A stretch of DNA of 64,000 nucleotides from Paraburkholderia dinghuensis. GTDB lineage: Bacteria; Pseudomonadota; Gammaproteobacteria; Burkholderiales; Burkholderiaceae. The DNA is taken from the NCBI RefSeq assembly GCF_003837865.1, contig NZ_RQIS01000020.1:1-64000 (forward strand). The letters run 5' to 3'. Position 1 is the first letter of the stretch. Each line of letters starts with the position of its first letter. This document shows positions 53,411-63,400 of this stretch, piece after piece. The position numbers and the translations under genes are program-made. The notes beneath the pieces are model-generated. The model did not search any database, was not told the origin of the DNA, and saw only the letters and a list, made by a program, of their open reading frames with translations.

Positions 53411-54303
53411 ACGAAATTAGCCCAACCGATTTATCCATCCTGCTTGCGCTGATACGCGCCCGGACCCTGGCCGACGCTGGTGCACTGTTGGGTATGAATG
53501 CCTCAACGGTGTTTCGTGCTGTGCAGCGCCTGGAACGCACCGCGGGTGAGCGACTTTTTGAGCGAACGCGTGCCGGGTATCGTCCAACCGACCTGGCTAC
53601 TCAGCTTTCCCTTCAGGCGGAAATCATCGAGACCGCGTTGGCGCAGGCGCAAAGTGCTTTCGCCTCCTCCGATCATCAGTTGACCGGCACAGTTCGCGTC
53701 AGTGCGGTAGACGCCGTGCTGCAAGCGTTTGTCGTTCCCGCGCTGGTGGCGGTTCGAGCAGAGCATCCCCGGCTCAACATCGAGCTATTGGCCTCAAATG
53801 AGCCCTTCAGTCTCACTCACCGCGAAGTAGATATCGCATTACGCTCGACGAACCGCCCACCGCAACACGTAATTGGCAAACGGCTCGGTTCAATCCGGTT
53901 TGGCGTCTTTGGTGGGCGAGCTTTGGCGCGCAACTTCGAGCGGGACTCATCAAGTTCAGCGGAAGGGCTGGCCGACCTCCCCTGGATAACAGTGGATGAC
54001 GCGATGCCTGAGCATCCCGGGGTCACCTGGCGAAAGCGTGTCCTTCCCAATGTGAAGCCCGCGCTACAGGCCAATACGATGCAGATGGTGGCGCGCATGA
54101 TCGAACAAGGGTTGGGAGTCGGAATCCTTGCGCTCTTTCATGCGCGGGAAAACAAAGATCTGGTCCCCCTCAAGCTTCCGCTGGAGGACTGCAATATTGA
54201 CCTCTGGTTGCTGACACATCCTGAGTCGAGGCATTTGCGGCGCATTGCGGAAGTTGCCGCTCGCATCGAGGCGCATGTATTGCGTGATGGTGGGCTTCCG
54301 TGA
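53404..54303 (+). CDS. LysR family transcriptional regulator
   Basis: A 299-residue regulator. N-terminal HTH: DLSILLALIRARTLADAGALLGMNASTVFRAVQRLERTAGERLFERTRAGYRPT in overlapping parts; C-terminal periplasmic-binding-like effector domain with GTVRVSAVDAVLQAFVVPAL, RPPQHVIGKRLGSIRFGVFG and MIEQGLGVGILALFHA. The frame is open to a GTG at 53362, 14 codons earlier. I prefer GTG 53404 because it gives the standard LysR N-terminal spacing and leaves a short leader after the -10 box. Targets unknown. Confidence 0.88.
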   Translation: MQYEISPTDLSILLALIRARTLADAGALLGMNASTVFRAVQRLERTAGERLFERTRAGYRPTDLATQLSLQAEIIETALAQAQSAFASSDHQLTGTVRVSAVDAVLQAFVVPALVAVRAEHPRLNIELLASNEPFSLTHREVDIALRSTNRPPQHVIGKRLGSIRFGVFGGRALARNFERDSSSSAEGLADLPWITVDDAMPEHPGVTWRKRVLPNVKPALQANTMQMVARMIEQGLGVGILALFHARENKDLVPLKLPLEDCNIDLWLLTHPESRHLRRIAEVAARIEAHVLRDGGLP

Positions 54304-54431
54304 AGCAGCAAAGGCTCCACGAACAAAGCAACGATCAGAAGATCTGACCGCGATCTGTGAGCGTTTCGGCCATGAAGCGCTTTGCGGGCCACAAACCAGG
54401 CGGCGCCCCCGGGTCGCCGCCTGTTGTACGC

Positions 54432-56084
54432 TCAAGGCAATCCTGAGATTTTGCGGGTGAATTCGTCCGTCACGTTGAGACCCGTGGCTACGCCGAAGAC
54501 CGGGTACACGGTCGTGGGCCCACTTGCGGTCAGACCCATGTAATCGCCGAGGAAATGGCCAGGCGCCGCGGGAGCATTGAGTATGTTGAACGAGGCCGTG
54601 GTCAATCGCTGCTCGTTGCCCCAGTTCGCGGGGTTCGCGCAGTTGGAAGCGGTCGGGCAGATGAGCGCGAAATAGTCCGTTCCCTCAAAGCCGGCAGGCG
54701 TATTCGTGTCGTTACGAAAGTCGTAGTAAGTCACCACGACAGACTTGCCGTCGCCCGTCGCCACCACTGCAGGGATGAAGGCCTGCTGACGGCACGGGTT
54801 TGCGCCATTAACCGGCGTCTTGTTGATCATCGCAGGTGTCGACCAGGTCACCCCACCGTCGTCCGATTCGCTGAAGACGATCCCGTCGATCGGAATTTTC
54901 CCGGCACCGGGGGTGGTGCAGGTGGCAGTCGAAAAGCGATCGTCCTGCCACGCCAGATAGATTGCCCCTGTGACCGGGTTCACGGCAATGCTGTAGAGAA
55001 TAGACGCATCGCGTACCGGCTGGCCCGTGTCCGGGGTAACCACTCCCTGCACCTGAATATCGCTGACGAAGGTCGGCGCGCTCCAGTGCGCCCCTTTATC
55101 CGTGGACGCTATATAGCCTATGTTAAGGCCCTGCGCAGTAACACCGATCGCCGTGAAAAAGTCGCGCAAGGTCCCATCAGGCAACACCCGCACGATATTG
55201 TCGATAGTCTGTGCATTCGTGCCCGGTTGGTAGATCGGGGCGGCCGTGCTCCAGGTCACGCCATTGTCGGTGGATCGCGAGAAGAAGCTGGGGCCGGTGA
55301 AATTGAACTTGACGAGCGGGGCACCACCGGCTGCAGCGTTACGCAATTGACGCGCGATTTCGACACCATCATTTCCCGCGAGCAACTTATCGCCGGCCTG
55401 GCTCGGCGGGAAAACGCTCAGTTGATCCCACACCGCATAGACGTAACCGTTCGCCGTCGGATCGGCGGTGAGCGAGTCCTTGTCATTGAGCGCGTGCGGC
55501 GAGTTGGTTCGAATCAGCGTCGCCGGAGCTTTCCACGTCGCACCGTGGTCAACAGAACGGCTGACCAGTATCCCGCTATTTCGCGCCCCAAACGGAGTCG
55601 TCGGTTTCATGGGGTCCAGCACCAACGACATGAAGAAGGCTGTGCCGTCTTGCGCGAAGTCTACCCAGGGATCAGATGCTCGACGGAATGCTCCCCCTGT
55701 GCACCTGGTCACACCGGTCGGTATCGACCCGGTCCAGCTACCGCCCGCGTCCGTGGAAACGACGCCGACGAGTCCGCGTGCGCCACCGTCGTTCCAGCGA
55801 TCCTGCTGGTGGCCAACCAGGAGGCGGGACGCGTCGGTCGGGTCGGCTGCCACCCATGGCTCGATCGACGTGGCTGGATAAAGGACGCTCCCGAATGCGG
55901 AATGTTGCGCGTTAAGCTGGTCGGCAGTGCATCCGCTGAACGGATCGCCCGCAGCCACCTGGACGAGCGGGCCCAGCGTTTGCGCATGGGCGCCAGGGAC
56001 GATCGCGCAAGTAAGCGCGATGACACTGCCACCCGTAAAGCCCCGGGAAACAGAACGGGATAGTCGTCTGAAAACAGATGTCAT
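54432..56084 (-). CDS. Secreted BNR/Asp-box (sialidase-fold) protein
   Basis: A 550-residue secreted protein with a signal peptide (GGSVIALTCAIVPGAHAQ). It contains at least five Asp-box motifs (S-x-D-x-G-x-x-W): VSTDAGGSWTGS, SRSVDHGATWKAP, SRSTDNGVTWSTA, ASTDKGAHWSAP and SESDDGGVTWSTP, spread at regular intervals, as in a six-bladed beta-propeller. Such propellers occur in exo-sialidases and other secreted hydrolases; the sialidase Arg triad is not evident to me, so catalytic activity is unproven. Monocistronic. Confidence 0.78.
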   Translation of the reverse strand: MTSVFRRLSRSVSRGFTGGSVIALTCAIVPGAHAQTLGPLVQVAAGDPFSGCTADQLNAQHSAFGSVLYPATSIEPWVAADPTDASRLLVGHQQDRWNDGGARGLVGVVSTDAGGSWTGSIPTGVTRCTGGAFRRASDPWVDFAQDGTAFFMSLVLDPMKPTTPFGARNSGILVSRSVDHGATWKAPATLIRTNSPHALNDKDSLTADPTANGYVYAVWDQLSVFPPSQAGDKLLAGNDGVEIARQLRNAAAGGAPLVKFNFTGPSFFSRSTDNGVTWSTAAPIYQPGTNAQTIDNIVRVLPDGTLRDFFTAIGVTAQGLNIGYIASTDKGAHWSAPTFVSDIQVQGVVTPDTGQPVRDASILYSIAVNPVTGAIYLAWQDDRFSTATCTTPGAGKIPIDGIVFSESDDGGVTWSTPAMINKTPVNGANPCRQQAFIPAVVATGDGKSVVVTYYDFRNDTNTPAGFEGTDYFALICPTASNCANPANWGNEQRLTTASFNILNAPAAPGHFLGDYMGLTASGPTTVYPVFGVATGLNVTDEFTRKISGLP

Positions 56085-56439
56085 GTTCGCCTCGCGAAAA
56101 GGGATAAACCGCTTTTTGCACTCGGCTGGCCGACCGAAAAATCAGCGCTCGCCGCCGCCGAACCTGCACATAAAAAATAGGACGCGGCGTACATCTTTGG
56201 TGTAATTTTTTGTTACGGATACCGAATCATCATGCCGGATCCAATCACTATTGACGTGGCATAGGACTTGCGGATGATCGATATGAAATCTGCATGTAGC
56301 CGCATGCAGAAGAACGGGAACCACGAAACTGCCACAAACGCGAGCGCACTACCTGAAGGTTTCCTTTCAGTAGGCAACGCAACGAATATCGCTAACGTGT
56401 CGCATAGAACCCTGCCCCGGAAGTCTGCGAGGAGACAAT

Positions 56440-56477
56440 AAAAAAGCGTGCGTAAGCGCTACAGCTCATACGCACGC
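56440..56477 (-). terminator. Intrinsic terminator of nrdB
   Basis: GCGTGCGTA (56446-56454) and TACGCACGC (56469-56477) pair perfectly; read leftwards, the stem is followed by six T residues (A run 56440-56445 on the plus strand). Confidence 0.82.
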
Positions 56478-56524
56478 CTCTTAGTCGTCTCGCGATTAAA
56501 CGCGCATCCACCGCGTCAACCCGC

Positions 56525-56549
56525 CGTGTCCGCTATTCGCGCGGACACG
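56525..56549 (-). terminator. Hairpin just downstream of nrdB
   Basis: CGTGTCCGC (56525-56533) and GCGGACACG (56541-56549) form a 9-bp stem with a 7-nt loop 31 bp past the nrdB stop, without a T tract. Possibly an mRNA 3'-protective structure ahead of the main terminator. Confidence 0.5.
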
Positions 56550-56579
56550 CCGAACTTCACCGCCTGAACTTCCAGCCGC

Positions 56580-57611
56580 CTAACTCCAGTTCAACGCCCC
56601 GCCCGTCTGATAGTCGGTCACGCGCGTTTCGAAGAAGTTCTTTTCCTTGCGCAAGTTGGCCTGCTCGTCGAGCCACGGGAGCACATTTTCCGCTCCGGGA
56701 AACGGCGCAGGCATGCCCAGCTGGCCCGCACGCCGGTTCGCGATGTAACGGAACTGGCCGCAGTGCAAATCGGCGGAGTAGCCCAGAATGGGTTCGCGCA
56801 GAATGTAACGTGCATAAGCGGCTTCAGCGGCATCAGCCTCTTCCCAGATCTGCTGTACGGCGCGCGGATCGAGCGTCAGGTTTTCTTCCTCCAGCAATTG
56901 CCGGATGACGCGAATGCCAAAGCCGCAATGAAGCACTTCGTCGCGCATGATGTACTGAAACTGCTGCGCGGTCGCTTTCATCAAGCCGCGCCGCTGTAGC
57001 GCGAACACCGGCGTAAAGCCGTTATAGAACCAGCAACCCTCGAACACTGCCGCAAAGAAAAGATACGCGAGCGCGAATTCGTGAAGCGCGTCGCGGTCGG
57101 TCAAATCAAGTCCGGAAGTCAATATGCGTTCGAGGCGCCTGTTCGCCATGGCGATCTTGGCGTGGATTTCAGGCACGACACGATAGCGGTTGTAGACCTC
57201 CTGCTGATCCAGTCCCAGGCTCTCGATGCAATGCTGATACGTCCACGTATGCAAAGCCTCTTCGTATACCTGCCGCGCCTGATAGATCTGCAACTCGGGG
57301 GCCGTCATCTTTTCCATGACCGCGAGCCCGATGTTGCGCATGGCGAGGATATCGGACGTGGTGAGATAGGCCAGCACGTTTTCGAAAACGTGGCGCTCCG
57401 TTGCGGTGAGGCGATGCTGGTAATCATGCACGTCATCGCTCATGGATATTTCGAGCGGCGTCCAGTGATTGCGGTTTGCGTTCAGAAAGCATTCCCACGC
57501 CCACGGATACCGGAATGGCGCGAGCTGGTTGATATCTCCGCGACCGTTGACGACGCGCTTGTCTTCCGCACGTGTAGGTTGCAGTTGTGAATCCGTTTTG
57601 CCACTGAGCAT
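56580..57611 (-). CDS. nrdB: Class I ribonucleotide reductase beta subunit
   Basis: A 343-residue R2 protein. The diiron/tyrosyl-radical residues are all present with canonical spacing: Asp in LTTSDILAMRN (E. coli D84), then +31 Glu and +34 His in VYEEALHTW (E115, H118), +38 Tyr in TWTYQH (Y122 radical site), Glu in AVFEGCWFYNGF (E204), and RDEVLHCGF (E238, H241). It supplies the radical for NrdA-catalysed nucleotide reduction. No nrdA is on either side in this window; upstream (rightward) lies thiM. GGAGG precedes ATG 57611. A strong terminator follows. Confidence 0.92.
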   Translation of the reverse strand: MLSGKTDSQLQPTRAEDKRVVNGRGDINQLAPFRYPWAWECFLNANRNHWTPLEISMSDDVHDYQHRLTATERHVFENVLAYLTTSDILAMRNIGLAVMEKMTAPELQIYQARQVYEEALHTWTYQHCIESLGLDQQEVYNRYRVVPEIHAKIAMANRRLERILTSGLDLTDRDALHEFALAYLFFAAVFEGCWFYNGFTPVFALQRRGLMKATAQQFQYIMRDEVLHCGFGIRVIRQLLEEENLTLDPRAVQQIWEEADAAEAAYARYILREPILGYSADLHCGQFRYIANRRAGQLGMPAPFPGAENVLPWLDEQANLRKEKNFFETRVTDYQTGGALNWS

Positions 57612-58079
57612 GCCTTAGAGTCCTCCGGCCAGATTAATCGAAACACCGCGTTTGAATGAGACCGGCCGCTCGCCGATCGGCAGCAGAACGTCTTTGGTGA
57701 GACCCGCCGTCAAACGGTGGCGTTTGTAGTGCGAACGGGCAAACACACCCGCCTGGCCTGCACCAACAGTGACAATGTCCGCATTCACCGGGAATTTCTG
57801 AACAAACGTCATGAAAATCAAATCATGTCGACAGACGACGACTTTGGTGACAGCCGATGTTTCTGTCCATACTGCGAAAGGTGGGACGAGAACGCACGAC
57901 CGGTACCTTCGGGCTAGTCCTCCTTGCGTAGTCCGTCGGCGCGCGAGCGAGCGCGGCCAAATTTTCGTAATCTATTCCGGAATACACACCGGACACCAGC
58001 GACCAATTGACCCGCGTGTGCCGGCTGCATGCAGGTCATGCGACCGCTATACTTCATGTCCACTTTTCCATCCGGCATC
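57612..58079. other. Divergent region between nrdB and thiM
   Basis: No gene supported and no NrdA C-terminus recognised. On the minus strand near 57870-57900, GTGCG-TTCTCGT-CCCAC resembles a degenerate tRNA T-arm. No TPP riboswitch motifs were found before thiM. Confidence 0.45.
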
Positions 58080-58919
58080 ATGCGTTCAACTCCGCTTTAT
58101 TCCCATGTCGCGCTCGTGCGCGAACATTCGCCGCTCGTCCATTGCCTGGCCAATAGCGTCACCACGAATTTCACGGCGAACGCGCTGCTGGCGCTTGGCG
58201 CCGCTCCGGCGATGGTGACGGCGCCCGAAGAGGCGGAAGAGTTCACGCCGCTCGCGAGCGCCCTTTCCGTCAATCTCGGGACGCTCGACTTGCCCCAGAT
58301 GGACACGATCCGGCGCGCCGTTGCAGCGGCCAACGCCTGCAATGTTCCGTGGGTACTCGATCCCGTGGCAGTCGGCGTGGTGTCCTTGCGGACCGGATTC
58401 GCGAAGCAGTTGCTACGCGAGCGGCCGGCGGTCATTCGCGGCAACGCGTCGGAGATCATCTGCCTTGCTGGCGGCGTGCCGAGCGCAAGGGGCGTCGATA
58501 GCACCGAGTTGTCCGCCGCCGCATTTCCCGCGGCGCGCGAGCTGGCCAATGCGACGCAGTGCGTTGTGGTCGTGAGCGGCGCGACCGACTATGTGACCGA
58601 TGGTGCGCGCACCGTCGCACTCTCGAACGGTTCGCCACTCATGCCGCGGGTTTCGGGGACAGGCTGCGTCCTCTCGGCCGTCGTGGCGGCGTTCCTCGGC
58701 GCGAGCGGCAAGCCGTCGGCGTTTTTCGACGCGACAGTTGCCGCAGTGGCGTTCATGTCGGTGGCGGGCGAGCTTGCGGCGCTGACTGCAAAAGCGCCTG
58801 GCAGCTTCGCCGTTGCGTTCCTCGACAGCATCGCAACACTCGACGAAGCGGCGTTCGACGCTACGCTGCGAATGGAAACGCTGGACGCGCATGTGGTCGT
58901 TGCGGGGCGCCCGGCATAG
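58080..58919 (+). CDS. thiM: Hydroxyethylthiazole kinase
   Basis: A 279-residue ThiM, which phosphorylates 4-methyl-5-(2-hydroxyethyl)thiazole for thiamine salvage. Family motifs: SPLVHCLANSVTTNFTANALLALGAAPAMV, VLDPVAVGV, VIRGNASEIICLAGG, VVVVSGATDYVTDG and the nucleotide-binding catalytic region PRVSGTGCVLSAVVAAFLG with the active-site Cys. The frame is open to 58029 with possible starts at 58056 and 58080; MRSTPLY at 58080 gives the usual family N-terminus. No other thiamine genes adjoin it. Confidence 0.9.
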   Translation: MRSTPLYSHVALVREHSPLVHCLANSVTTNFTANALLALGAAPAMVTAPEEAEEFTPLASALSVNLGTLDLPQMDTIRRAVAAANACNVPWVLDPVAVGVVSLRTGFAKQLLRERPAVIRGNASEIICLAGGVPSARGVDSTELSAAAFPAARELANATQCVVVVSGATDYVTDGARTVALSNGSPLMPRVSGTGCVLSAVVAAFLGASGKPSAFFDATVAAVAFMSVAGELAALTAKAPGSFAVAFLDSIATLDEAAFDATLRMETLDAHVVVAGRPA

Positions 58920-59071
58920 AGCAGTATCAAATTCCTGATACGCATCAAGTCCTGCCCCGCAGCGCTAACGCGTTCGCGGGCTTGCGTTACGTCAGGCAGC
59001 ATTTCCGGGCTGGCGCGGAATTCGAAATACGCCACTGCGCCCCGTGAGCAGCTTTCGAGACCGACCGCGCG

Positions 59072-60229
59072 TTAGCGGGAAAGACCATCCGCGAGCCGTC
59101 TGCACAATCCACTGACAACACGGGCCGCGCTCACGCGCCACCAAAAAGGCGCGGTCACGTCGAAGCCGAACTGAAGCGCCGTCTGCGATGCGCCCGTCGT
59201 CCGCGCCCGGCATCGGAACGTCACGACATCGCGATATGCACCGGCCGCGGCCCCCTCCGCGCGCGGCGAAAATCGCATGACCGCACGAAGATCGAGCGCG
59301 GAATCGAACGGAGATATCTCGCACGACTCGAACGACCACGACGCGCCGTGATATTGCTGACCGCGCAACGCCGTGCTCACGCGGTGCCAGACCTGATCGG
59401 CAGGCAATGACACGAGCCGCTGTTGCCCGGCGCGCGCTGCCCGCTGCATCGCGTAGAGTGCCCAGCCATTGCCATAGACCAGCAGCACGCCGCCAATCAC
59501 GAGCGCCCATTGCAGCAGGCTCACGATCCAGTGCGAATGCGCGGCGAGATGCAACGGCCCAAGCACCACCGCGACGATCTTGTGCGCGATCGCATAGATA
59601 AGTAGAAACGCAACGAGGATCGCGCCGAGACGAATCATCCAGCCGCGCCGCGAATCGTCGAGAAGGGCAAACATGCGCTCGCCCATCGTGCCGTGCCACT
59701 GTGGCGCAGCATCATCGAGCCCACGTTCCGCGCTCGCCATGACCTGCTCGCGCAATTGCGCCCAGTTCGCGCGTGCGCGTGCAGCCTCATCGCGCAGGCT
59801 CACGAGTTCGGTCAGCAAGGCATCGCGTTCCGTCTTCATACGCAGCAGCCCGTCGAGGCCGCGCGTCTTTTCCGTGTATAGCGTGCCGATCTCTGCCTGC
59901 ACGCGTTCGCGCTGCGACTGCAATTGCCGCAACGTGTCGTGCAGCGCCTCGACCTGCTCGCGCCTGAACACCGGACGGCTCGACGGCGCTTCGTGATGCT
60001 CCGACCAGTAATGCTCGAGCACCTCCCGCGCGTGCTTCATGTTCTTGAACTGCTCATTGGCCCAATGCTGCTGCGCGGGCGATGAATGACGCCACCTGTC
60101 GGGATGAAGCATCTGCGCAAGTTGCCGGTACTTGCGCGTGATTTCGGCCGCAGATGCACCTGGCTCCAGGTCGAGCTGATAGTAGAGCCGGTCGTAGTCG
60201 ATGTGATGGCTGGGATCGTGGATCGCCAT
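59072..60229 (-). CDS. Membrane-anchored J-domain protein
   Basis: A 385-residue protein. Residues 10-75 form a J domain with the HPD motif (LAQMLHPDRWRHSS), able to stimulate an Hsp70 (DnaK) ATPase. Residues about 85-175 are coiled coil (REQVEALHDTLRQLQSQRERVQAEIG and ARANWAQLREQVMA). Two TM helices follow near 200-220 (LGAILVAFLLIYAIAHKIVAVV) and 236-256 (IVSLLQWALVIGGVLLVYG), then a C-terminal domain (WSFESCEISPFDSALDLRAVMRF) of unknown role. No Gly/Phe-rich or zinc domain, so it is a specialised type III J-protein. Monocistronic. Confidence 0.85.
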   Translation of the reverse strand: MAIHDPSHHIDYDRLYYQLDLEPGASAAEITRKYRQLAQMLHPDRWRHSSPAQQHWANEQFKNMKHAREVLEHYWSEHHEAPSSRPVFRREQVEALHDTLRQLQSQRERVQAEIGTLYTEKTRGLDGLLRMKTERDALLTELVSLRDEAARARANWAQLREQVMASAERGLDDAAPQWHGTMGERMFALLDDSRRGWMIRLGAILVAFLLIYAIAHKIVAVVLGPLHLAAHSHWIVSLLQWALVIGGVLLVYGNGWALYAMQRAARAGQQRLVSLPADQVWHRVSTALRGQQYHGASWSFESCEISPFDSALDLRAVMRFSPRAEGAAAGAYRDVVTFRCRARTTGASQTALQFGFDVTAPFWWRVSAARVVSGLCRRLADGLSR

Positions 60230-60485
60230 GCCCGTAGTCTTTCTTCAGGTGAATAGCCGCGCACGCAAGGATGGAAGCGAACGCTTAAGACAAGTTAGTT
60301 CACTCACCTGCCCGCTGCAAGGCCGCGATGCGCACAGGCATGCGTTCTATCGCGCGTGACCAGTGTGCAGACGACTCAGCATTTCGAACGCGACTGCCGG
60401 CAGTGCGCGCAATTTGCGCAGTTTCTGCACGACGACAGCGTCGGGATAGAACGCTTCGACGATACGCTCCGCCTCGTGCGTGCGC

Positions 60486-63400
60486 TTACCCGCGCGCGCC
60501 GGAAAGCGCCATCTCCAGCACACGCGCGACGTGCAGCGGCTCGGCATCTACACCGTCGCGAATCTGGTGGCGGCAACTCGTGCCGTCGGCGACGACCAGA
60601 TCACCCGGCGATGCCTCGCGCAACGCAGGCAACAGCGACAGTTCGGCCATCGCCATCGAAGCGGCGTAGTGCTCCGCTTCATAGCCGAAGCTGCCTGCCA
60701 TTCCGCAGCACGACGATTCGATCGATTTGATCTCCAGCCCAGGAATCCATCCGAGCACGGTTTGTACGGGCCGCAACGCGTCAAACGCCTTTTGATGACA
60801 GTGCCCGTGCAGCCACGCACGCTTTGCCTCGAGCGGCTTGAGCGCCAGGTCGAAACGGCCGGCCGCTTTTTCGCGCACGAGAAATTCCTCGAACAGCAAC
60901 GCCGAATCCGCAAGCCGACGTGCCTCTTCGCCGTACCCGTACTGCAGGAATTCGTCGCGCAACGTCAGCAGACAAGACGGTTCGAGTCCCACGATCGCGA
61001 CGCCGCGATCGACATAAGGCTTCAACGTATCGAGCAGACGCCGGGCTTCGCGCTTTGCTTCATCGACGAGGCCCGCGGCAAGAAACGTGCGCCCGCAGCA
61101 AAGCGGCCGTTCGCCCTCGCGCGTGTTGAAGTGGACGCGATAGCCCGCTGCCTCCAGCACGCGCTGCGCTGCGCGCGCGTTTTCTGGCTCGATGGTGTTG
61201 TTGAACGTATCGACGAAGAGAAGGACCTCGCGTCCCGGCTGACCGGCGCTGCTCGACGCGCGCCGCAAAAACGCCTCCTGAAAGCGCGGTAACGCGCGCT
61301 GCGGCGCGAACCCCACTGCACGCTTCATCCATGCTCCGACTAGCGGCATGTGCTCCGCGGCCGCGAGCCACCCACCGAAAGGGGCCGCGCGCTGCGCGTA
61401 GCGCGGCATGAACGCAATCAGCTTTTCGCGCAAGCCGATGCCGTACGTCTTAGCCCTCGCCGCGCGCGCCTCGATCTTGAACTTCGCCATATCGACGCCG
61501 GTCGGGCACTCGCGACGGCAGCCCTTGCAGGACACGCACAGATCGAGCGTTGCCTTCACGTCGTCGCTCGCGAGACCGTCGCTGCCGAGCTGCCCCGATA
61601 TCGCAAGACGAAGCGTGTTCGCACGTCCGCGCGTGACGTGCTGTTCGTCCTTCGTCACGCGATAACTCGGACACATCGTCCCCGCGTCGAACTTGCGGCA
61701 GTGGCCGTTGTTGTTGCACATCTCCACGGCCTTCGCGAGCCCGCCACTCAGATCGCCGCCACTGCCCGGCTCGTGTTCCGCGCCCGTGAGCGGATCGCGC
61801 ACGACGTTCCAGGCGGACCAGTCCAGCGCAGCGTCCATCGCGCGCTCGCGGTAGCCGGGCGCGAAGCGGAAGTTGTGCGCGTCGTCCATCTTCGGCGGGC
61901 ACACGATCTTGTCCGGATTGAAGCGATTATCCGGGTCGAACAGTTGCTTGATCTCGCCGAAAGCTTCGTTGATGCGCGGCCCGTATTGCCATGCGACCCA
62001 CTCGCCGCGGCACAGCCCATCGCCGTGCTCGCCCGAATAGGCGCCTTTGTACTCGCGCACGAGTTCGGCCGCCTCCTCGGCGATGGCGCGCATCTTCGCC
62101 GCGCCGTCGCGGCGCATGTCGAGAATGGGCCGCACATGCAGCGTCCCGACGCTCGCGTGCGCGTACCAGGTGCCCTCGGTGCCATGCCGATGAAACACTT
62201 CGGTCAGACGTCGCGTGTACTCGGCCAGATGTTCGAGCGGCACCGCGCAGTCTTCGATGAACGACACCGGCTTGCCGTCGCCCTTCATGCTCATCATGAT
62301 GTTCAGGCCAGCTTTGCGCACGTCCCACAGCGCTTTCTGCTCGCCTGTGTCAGGCATCTTAACGACGCTGCCCGGCAACCCGAGATCGCCGATCAATTCT
62401 TCAAGGCGTTCGAGAAGCTGCAATTGCGCGCTGCGATCGTCGCCTGCGAATTCCACGAGCAGAATCGCATCGGGGCGGCCAACGAGTGCCTTGCCGATCA
62501 CCGGCGCGAACGCGGGATTGCCGAGCGCAAGCTCGATCATCGTACGATCGACGAGTTCCACCGCCGTGGGCCGCAGTCCGACGATGTGCTGCGCGGAGTC
62601 CATCGCCTGATAAAACGTAGGAAAACTAATCACACCAAGCACGCGATGCGCCGGCAGCGGCGCGAGCTTCAGCGTGATCTGGCGGCTGAACGCGAGCGTA
62701 CCCTCGGACCCCACCAGCAGATGCGCGAGATTGGCCGAACCATCGTCCGTGTAGGCGCGCGGATTCTGGCAATCGAACAGATCGATGTTGTAGCCCGCCA
62801 CGCGCCGCAGCACTTTCGGCATGCGCTCTGTGATTTCCGCGCGCTCGCGCTGCGCGATGTGTGTCACCCCTGAGACGATCTGCGCGAGCCGCGCGCTGTC
62901 CGCAGCAACGGGCAGCGTCAGCGACTGGAAACGTGCTTCAGTGCCGTCGGCGAGAATGGCGTCGATGGCGCTCACGTTGTGGACCATGTTGCCGTATTCG
63001 ATCGAACGCGAGCCGCACGAGTTGTTCCCCGCCATGCCGCCTATCGTGCATTGCGCCGACGTCGAAACATCGACCGGAAACCACAATCCGTGCGGCTTGA
63101 GCCACGCGTTCAGGTGATCGAGCACGATGCCGGGCTCGACCGTCACGGTACGCGCGTTCGCGTCGAAATCGACGATACGGTTGAGCCAGCGACTCGTATC
63201 GATCACGAGCGCCTCGGCGACGGTCTGGCCGCACTGGCTCGTCCCCGCGCCGCGTGCGAGTACCGCCGCGTGTTCGCTGCGCGCGACGTCCAGCGTCGCG
63301 CGCAGATCGTCCTGATCGCGCGGCACCACCACGCCGACCGGCATGATCTGATAGATCGACGCATCGGTGGCGTAGCGGCCGCGGCTCGCCGCATCGAAGA

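Larger units (their letters stand above)
56085..56579. other. Gap between two leftward genes, with terminator hairpins
   Basis: No coding frame supported. It contains an intrinsic terminator (56440-56477) and a further hairpin (56525-56549) for the nrdB transcript, and the upstream region of the BNR protein gene. Confidence 0.6.

Noticed and set aside
57615-57821. 68-codon leftward frame upstream of nrdB, considered as an NrdA remnant
   Set aside because: No NrdA C-terminal features (no conserved Cys pair) and no ribosome-binding site.
57612-58079. TPP riboswitch upstream of thiM
   Set aside because: The conserved CTGAGA and ACCTGA-type elements and stems were not found.
61350-62873. 507-codon rightward frame opposite the FAD/Fe-S dehydrogenase gene
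   Set aside because: Shadow frame; Arg/His-rich with no domain, while the opposite strand has complete family motifs.
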